From positions 124,001 through 188,000 of the forward strand of contig JAPZAS010000015.1 of NCBI GenBank assembly GCA_027460525.1: 64,000 bases of DNA, given 5' to 3'. Below are positions 60,101 through 64,000 of the stretch, in pieces. The position numbers were made by a program, and so were the translations under genes. Position 1 is the stretch's first letter; each line of letters begins with the position of its first letter. This DNA comes from Candidatus Methanoperedens sp. (lineage in GTDB: Archaea; Halobacteriota; Methanosarcinia; Methanosarcinales; Methanoperedenaceae). The notes under the pieces are model-generated. The model was not told the origin of the DNA, made no database searches, and saw nothing but the letters and a program-made list of their open reading frames with translations.

Positions 60101-61891
60101 TTATCCCACTTTTAAAGCTGTAATCACTGTTGCATTTCCAGTAACGAAATCTGTGGTAGAGTCAATCACCTGACCTCCCACAGTGCCTATACATGATACG
60201 CTAATCATTGGGGCAGAATTTGTAGTAAATATTCCGCTCATATAAAGGTTTGCATAACCGAAAACACCGTTTGCGGTAGCTTGAATATAGGATTCGGATG
60301 CACTTATATTTACTCTTGGTGTTGAGCTTGCCCACATTACACAAGTCACATTCCCTTTGTTGCTGCCGGCGCCGCCGCCTTGATTATTTCCAATAGTAGC
60401 TTGTCCAGATAAATACCATGTACCAGACGTTACGTTCAGGCTGGTAGCATTATACCATTGATAGGCGTTAGTCATGGGAATGTCTGCTGCCGCGCTATTC
60501 ATTATGGCTGTTAGGGTGGGGGTGTTCCAGACTCCATTGCCCTGCCAATAAGTCGTTGAAGATGCGCCTGTGCCGTTATTGAGCCTGTTGACAGACAGGT
60601 TACCTGACGTGATGTTGCTTGCGTTCATACTATACAGATTTGCAGATGAATTGATGCTATCCGATATTACTCCTGTCGTAGAATTGTAAGATACAAGCCC
60701 GCTGCTTGATGAGATATTACTTCTAACTCCACTTTGAAATGCGGAGTAATTCACGAAATAAGCATCATGACAAGAATTTCCACAACTCATTATGCTGTTA
60801 TTTGAATAATTAGTATTGGTTAAACTGTAATTAGGGAAGTTCCCTGAATATGTCGCAATTAAAAGTAAGCTATCATTCCTGAAATTTGTTGAGTTAGGAT
60901 AAACTGTTCCATTAAAGTAGCTGTCATTGGTCTTTAAATTGTTCACCGAAATCTGTAAAGAATTGTTATTGAAGTTTGTTGATGCTGGAAATACTGAACC
61001 ATTGAAGTAAGAGTCGTTGGTCTGTAAATTGTTCACCGAAATCTGTAAAGAATTGTTATTGAAGTTTGTTGATGCTGGAAATACCGAGCCATTGAAGTAA
61101 GAGTCGTTGGTCTGTAAATTGTTCACCGAAATCTGTAAAGAATTGTTATTGAAGTTTGTTGATGCTGGAAATACCGAGCCGTTGAAGTAAGAGTCGTTGG
61201 TCTGCAAAGCAGGAACTGATGAGTTCGGGAAGTTAGTTCCATATGTTGAGATTAAAAGTAAGCTGTCATTTCTAAAGTTTGTTGATAATGGAAATACCGA
61301 ACCATTGAAGTAAGAGTCGTTGGTCTGCAAAGCAGGAACTGATGAGTTCGGGAAGTTAGTTCCATATGTTGAGATTAAAAGTAAGCTGTCATTTCTAAAG
61401 TTTGTTGATAGTGGAAATACCGAGCCATTGAAGTAAGAGTCGTTGGTCTGCAAACCAGGAACTGATGAGTTCGGGAAGTTAGTTCCATATGTTGAGATTA
61501 AAAGTAAGCTGTCATTTCTAAAGTTTGTTGATAATGGAAATACCGAGCCATTGAAGTAAGAATCGTTGGTCTGCAAAGCAGGAACTGATGAGTTCGGGAA
61601 GCTGGTTCCATATGTTGAGATTAAAAGTAAGCTGTCATTTCTAAAGTTTGTTGATAGTGGAAATACCGAGCCATTGAAGTAAGAGTCGTTGGTCTGCAAA
61701 CCAGGAACTGATGAGTTCGGAAAATCTGCAGGAACTCCTGATAAATAGCCCCAATTTAAATTACCTATAAAGTTCTGTGCTGTGACGTTATTCACAACAG
61801 TTATATTATCTCCGATTTGTGTAGCTGCCGACGCTGATGTTATTGTAAACAACAGTAAAACTGCAATTCCAATTTTATAATTTCCTTTCAT
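60101..61891 (-). CDS. secreted repeat protein, fibre-like
   Basis: A 596-residue protein with a signal peptide (1-22, ending ASA). Residues 60-330 are tandem repeats: five of about 41 residues (VPALQTNDSYFNGSVFPLST, NFRNDSLLLISTYGTNFPN) and three of about 30 (LQTNDSYFNGSVFPASTNFN, NNSLQISVNN). The C-terminal 250 residues are a Gly/Ser/Asn-rich domain without membrane anchor, resembling tail-fibre-like sequences. Rich in sequons. First gene of an operon with the giant protein, so the two probably share the cell surface. GGAGG lies before the ATG. Confidence 0.75.
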   Translation of the reverse strand: MKGNYKIGIAVLLLFTITSASAATQIGDNITVVNNVTAQNFIGNLNWGYLSGVPADFPNSSVPGLQTNDSYFNGSVFPLSTNFRNDSLLLISTYGTSFPNSSVPALQTNDSYFNGSVFPLSTNFRNDSLLLISTYGTNFPNSSVPGLQTNDSYFNGSVFPLSTNFRNDSLLLISTYGTNFPNSSVPALQTNDSYFNGSVFPLSTNFRNDSLLLISTYGTNFPNSSVPALQTNDSYFNGSVFPASTNFNNNSLQISVNNLQTNDSYFNGSVFPASTNFNNNSLQISVNNLQTNDSYFNGSVFPASTNFNNNSLQISVNNLKTNDSYFNGTVYPNSTNFRNDSLLLIATYSGNFPNYSLTNTNYSNNSIMSCGNSCHDAYFVNYSAFQSGVRSNISSSSGLVSYNSTTGVISDSINSSANLYSMNASNITSGNLSVNRLNNGTGASSTTYWQGNGVWNTPTLTAIMNSAAADIPMTNAYQWYNATSLNVTSGTWYLSGQATIGNNQGGGAGSNKGNVTCVMWASSTPRVNISASESYIQATANGVFGYANLYMSGIFTTNSAPMISVSCIGTVGGQVIDSTTDFVTGNATVITALKVG

Positions 61892-62397
61892 ATTCTAAAC
61901 CTCCGATTTTTCCTGCGCAGACTGACCAGAGCTTGAGGGATAATTTTCATTCCTGGCTTCATTTCTTCTCCCAGGTGCCATCAATAATTATCATTATGAG
62001 CATACTATATATAGTTTTCATGAATTTTACCCCCAAATTTGACAGTTGCAGTAGATTTTTTAAAAAAACAACAAGAATGCTATATTTTTGTCATTTTCAC
62101 TCAAATAATAAGCCTATTTTTAGTTCAGAATTGAGGGAATTTCCAGGAAAAAAGCTAATAAATAGCCAAGAGCGCCTGGGGTTTTGCGGAAGCGCCACAA
62201 ATTAATTTATGGTAATTTATAAATTTCAGAAATGATGTACAGGATTGGATCAAAAATAATAATTTTATCGAAATTGCCGCCGGCTCAGTTAATTTCGTAA
62301 TTTATCGACCTTCCTTTACGAAACTCTCTTTTTTCCTCCCACTACCTAAACATAGGATATTATATTCAAAGAATGCATTTAAAGAAATGGTGGTTTT
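61892..62397. promoter_or_regulatory. 506-bp intergenic region with TATA box for the surface-protein operon
   Basis: A clear TATA sequence CTATATATAGT lies at about 62001-62012 (readable on both strands). On the minus strand it would start transcription near 61980 and give a leader of about 90 nt. The remaining DNA is AT-rich; the open frames inside it do not look coding. Confidence 0.5.
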
Positions 62398-62706
62398 TTG
62401 ATTGCGATAACCGATGTGTCTGGTAAGTCTATTCATTTAACTGAAAAAAGATTAGAGCACATTTTAAAAAGGCAAGAAATGCAAGGGCAACTTGAACGAA
62501 TCAAAGAAACATTAGCAGACCCTGATATCATAAAAGAGAGTAATCAAGATAGCTCTGTCTGGCTTTTTTATCGCTTTTATACGAGAACGCCTGTAACGGA
62601 AAAGTATTTACTCGTTGCGGCAAAATTACTCTATGACGCCGGATTCCTAATAACTGCATTCTATACAGACAGGATTAAGACAGGTGCAACAATATGGGAA
62701 AAATGA
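62398..62706 (+). CDS. DUF4258-like putative toxin (phage/TA-type)
   Basis: A 102-residue protein (KSIHLTEKRLEHILKRQEMQ, IKETLADPDIIKESNQDSSV, KYLLVAAKLLYDAGFLITAF, YTDRIKTGATIW) of a widespread small family with RelE/barnase-like pattern, usually coupled to DUF2283. TTG start. It overlaps the DUF2283 gene slightly. Function as toxin is inferred from context. Confidence 0.75.
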   Translation: MIAITDVSGKSIHLTEKRLEHILKRQEMQGQLERIKETLADPDIIKESNQDSSVWLFYRFYTRTPVTEKYLLVAAKLLYDAGFLITAFYTDRIKTGATIWEK

Positions 62707-62927
62707 ATATATGGTTTGATGAAGAAGGGGACTTTCTTGAGATAACCTCAATCCCCTCTAAGAAAGGATTCTTTAAGGATGTTGGAAACGATATTTGGGA
62801 GCGGGTGGATAGCACAGGAAATGTCCTGGGGTTTGCGATTTTGAATTTTAAAAAGAGGTTCGAAAAATTAAAGGAAGAATCTATTGAGTTGCCGGTTGAT
62901 ATTCTATTCGCACAGGCTGAGGCCTAA
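62703..62927 (+). CDS. DUF2283 family protein, putative antitoxin
   Basis: A 74-residue protein (MNIWFDEEGDFLEITSIPSK, DIWERVDSTGNVLGFAILNF, ELPVDILFA) with the DUF2283 signature. An ATG at 62694 would add three residues. It is translationally coupled to the 62398 gene. Confidence 0.85.
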   Translation: MNIWFDEEGDFLEITSIPSKKGFFKDVGNDIWERVDSTGNVLGFAILNFKKRFEKLKEESIELPVDILFAQAEA

Positions 62928-62964
62928 GAATAGGAGCAAAATGGGCTATAAAATTGGGGAAAAG

Positions 62965-63035
62965 TAGCCCGGCGAGGATTCAAACCATAGTCGTAAGATC
63001 AGAGCCTCGCATGATTGACCACTGCACTACAGGCT
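62965..63035 (-). pseudogene. decayed tRNA-Gln (CTG anticodon)
   Basis: On the minus strand the sequence starts AGCCTGTAGTGCAGTGGTCA and ends CCGGGCTA, matching archaeal tRNA-Gln. The acceptor ends pair (AGCCTG with CGGGCT), the D arm is intact and the anticodon loop reads CTCTGAT. The anticodon stem and the T stem each have two mismatches and CCA is absent, so it is probably non-functional. Confidence 0.72.
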
Positions 63036-63070
63036 TCGGCTGCATAATTACACCATGTGCGCCATAATCA

Positions 63071-63274
63071 TCACTCAATTTTCTCAAGCGCCCACAGGTA
63101 AAGCGGAAGGCTTATCCTGAAGTCGCTTTTTGCCAGCGCGTTAAGAGTTTCCACAGCTTTTTCATCTGTCAGTTTATCGGTTTTTACTGCTGCTACAAGG
63201 AGCCCGATTAAACCTGTAAACTTTAACCCTCTCGACTCTGCAAATCTCCTCGCGTTTGCCCCAGCAAACTGAGC
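63071..63274 (-). pseudogene. C-terminal remnant of a PIN/DUF3368-type toxin
   Basis: A 67-codon open frame with no start reads ANARRFAESRGLKFTGLIGL, LVAAVKTDKLTDEKAVETLN and SDFRISLPLYLWALEKIE. This is the typical C-terminal half of DUF3368 PIN proteins (RRxAxxxGLxxTGTLGLL, FRIS). The catalytic N-terminal half is missing. Confidence 0.75.
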
Positions 63275-63638
63275 TTATCCATCATTGTCGCCCATCATCA
63301 CAAACAAAACTGTCAGAATCCGGAAAGCCATTATAACCGAGTCCGGCGGTTGGGGAAATTCCGAGCGCAGTGTAGTAAAAAGAGAAATTATAATTATTGG
63401 ATGCATTGGCTTTCGTATTCTTTTATTTGTTAAGTAATTAATTTCTTAACAATATTCAGTCTTCGCATCCTGGTCTATGATGAAAAGCAAAAAGATAAGC
63501 GGGAAGGGGAGTGGGTGGTATCGTTGAAAAAATGAACCCGCTTATCTTGTTCGTTATTCAACGAACATGTATATATTGACTGGCTCAACATAAATAGTTT
63601 TCGCATATTTGATTTTATAAACTTGAATATATTAAAAA
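63275..63638. other. 364-bp non-coding region
   Basis: No gene is supported. The left part (63275-63370) may be decayed sequence from the neighbouring PIN relic; the right part is AT-rich and lies past the 3' end of homoserine kinase. Confidence 0.5.
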
Positions 63639-64000
63639 TCATTCTATAATTTCTATCCCTCTTCCGATTGTGGTGATAAAAGCCTCGCTCTTGATGCGTT
63701 TCTTCGAAAAAGCCTGTGCCATAGCCTCTGCGATATTTTCCCTTTCATCCATCCTGCAAACTGCAATCATAGTCGGTCCAGAACCGCTTATTGTTACTCC
63801 AGCCGACCCGGCACGAAGCGCGCTTTTCTTGACCTGTGTATATCCAGTGATAAGTTTTGAGCGTATCTTTTCGATCACCCTGTTCTCCATGCTTTCTCCT
63901 ATGAGCCTTATATCGCTTTTCATCATGCCCACAACCATAGACGCGGCGCTTCCTGTATTAAAGGAAATATCAGGAAGTGAAATTTTTTTGGGCAGGATGG
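63639..64000 (-). CDS. thrB: homoserine kinase, 5' part outside the window
   Basis: GHMP-family kinase that phosphorylates homoserine in threonine synthesis. The frame stays open from the stop at 63639 to the window edge (120 codons), reading KKISLPDISFNTGSAASMVV, GMMKSDIRLIGESM and the GHMP motif 3 SAGVTISGSGPTMIAV, and ending in TTIGRGIEII. The ATP-binding N-terminal half lies beyond the window. Confidence 0.9.
   Translation of the reverse strand, partial: ILPKKISLPDISFNTGSAASMVVGMMKSDIRLIGESMENRVIEKIRSKLITGYTQVKKSALRAGSAGVTISGSGPTMIAVCRMDERENIAEAMAQAFSKKRIKSEAFITTIGRGIEIIE

Noticed and set aside
61933-62205. 90-residue plus-strand open frame
   Set aside because: Lies in AT-rich promoter DNA upstream of the surface-protein operon with no coding character.
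62965-63035. Functional tRNA-Gln
   Set aside because: Two mismatches in the anticodon stem and two in the T stem; better explained as a decayed copy.

Overview
The window looks like a chromosomal segment of a methanogenic or methane-oxidising euryarchaeon close to the Methanosarcinales. The evidence is an archaeal MCM helicase, DUF424, an Lhr-type helicase, CbiD/CbiE/CbiA corrinoid genes, cysteate synthase next to a fused ComDE (the Methanosarcinales-type coenzyme M route), FprA F420H2 oxidase, archaeal homoserine kinase, PGF-pre-PGF surface architecture and archaeal TATA boxes. Family Methanoperedenaceae is a guess consistent with a CXXCH motif and very large surface proteins; it is not proven.

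Layout. 1-600: end of an ABC transporter ATPase. 661-2350: a two-gene RiPP-like locus with a Cys/Gly-rich precursor and a radical SAM/SPASM maturase. 2399-8049: housekeeping genes (lipoprotein, AcnB aconitase, membrane protein, PdxT, rubrerythrin). 8288-10031: an AT-rich pair of membrane/TPR genes. 10144-14312: coiled-coil genes, DUF424 and MCM, with three consecutive hairpins between genes. 14378-18210: VOC protein, a small basic protein, a YadA-like stalk/head protein and a CYTH protein. Two solitary CRISPR-like repeats lie at 10094 and 17603.

18266-26815 is a toxin-antitoxin (TA) island. The helicase gene lhr is followed by MazF-type, HicBA, HicBA, VapBC (PIN/RHH) and UPF0175/PIN modules. 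Two extra copies of the lhr 3' end separate the first modules, a frameshifted vapBC relic lies between them, and four related GC-rich repeats, apparently decayed vapC 3' ends, separate the later ones. 37331-38717 repeats the theme: a DUF4258-like pair, then a TumA/TumE-like pair between a truncated duplicate of the cbiA 5' end and intact cbiA. 62398-63274 has a third accessory patch with a DUF4258/DUF2283-like pair, a decayed tRNA-Gln and a PIN relic.

26267-42657 otherwise carries metabolism and stress genes: MsrA, SDR, aldehyde dehydrogenase, methyltransferase/cupin, M24 peptidase homologue, aminotransferase, CbiE/CbiD, an oxygen and thiol defence group (flavodoxin, mini zinc-ribbon, thioredoxin-like, FprA), CbiA, cysteate synthase and ComDE. 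42654-48778 is a tandemly duplicated cluster of HEAT-like and coiled-coil genes driven by near-identical promoters. 48860-61891 encodes two secreted repeat proteins; one is 3737 residues with 20 modules of about 108 residues, a membrane span and a predicted cytoplasmic TPR tail. The window ends in homoserine kinase.
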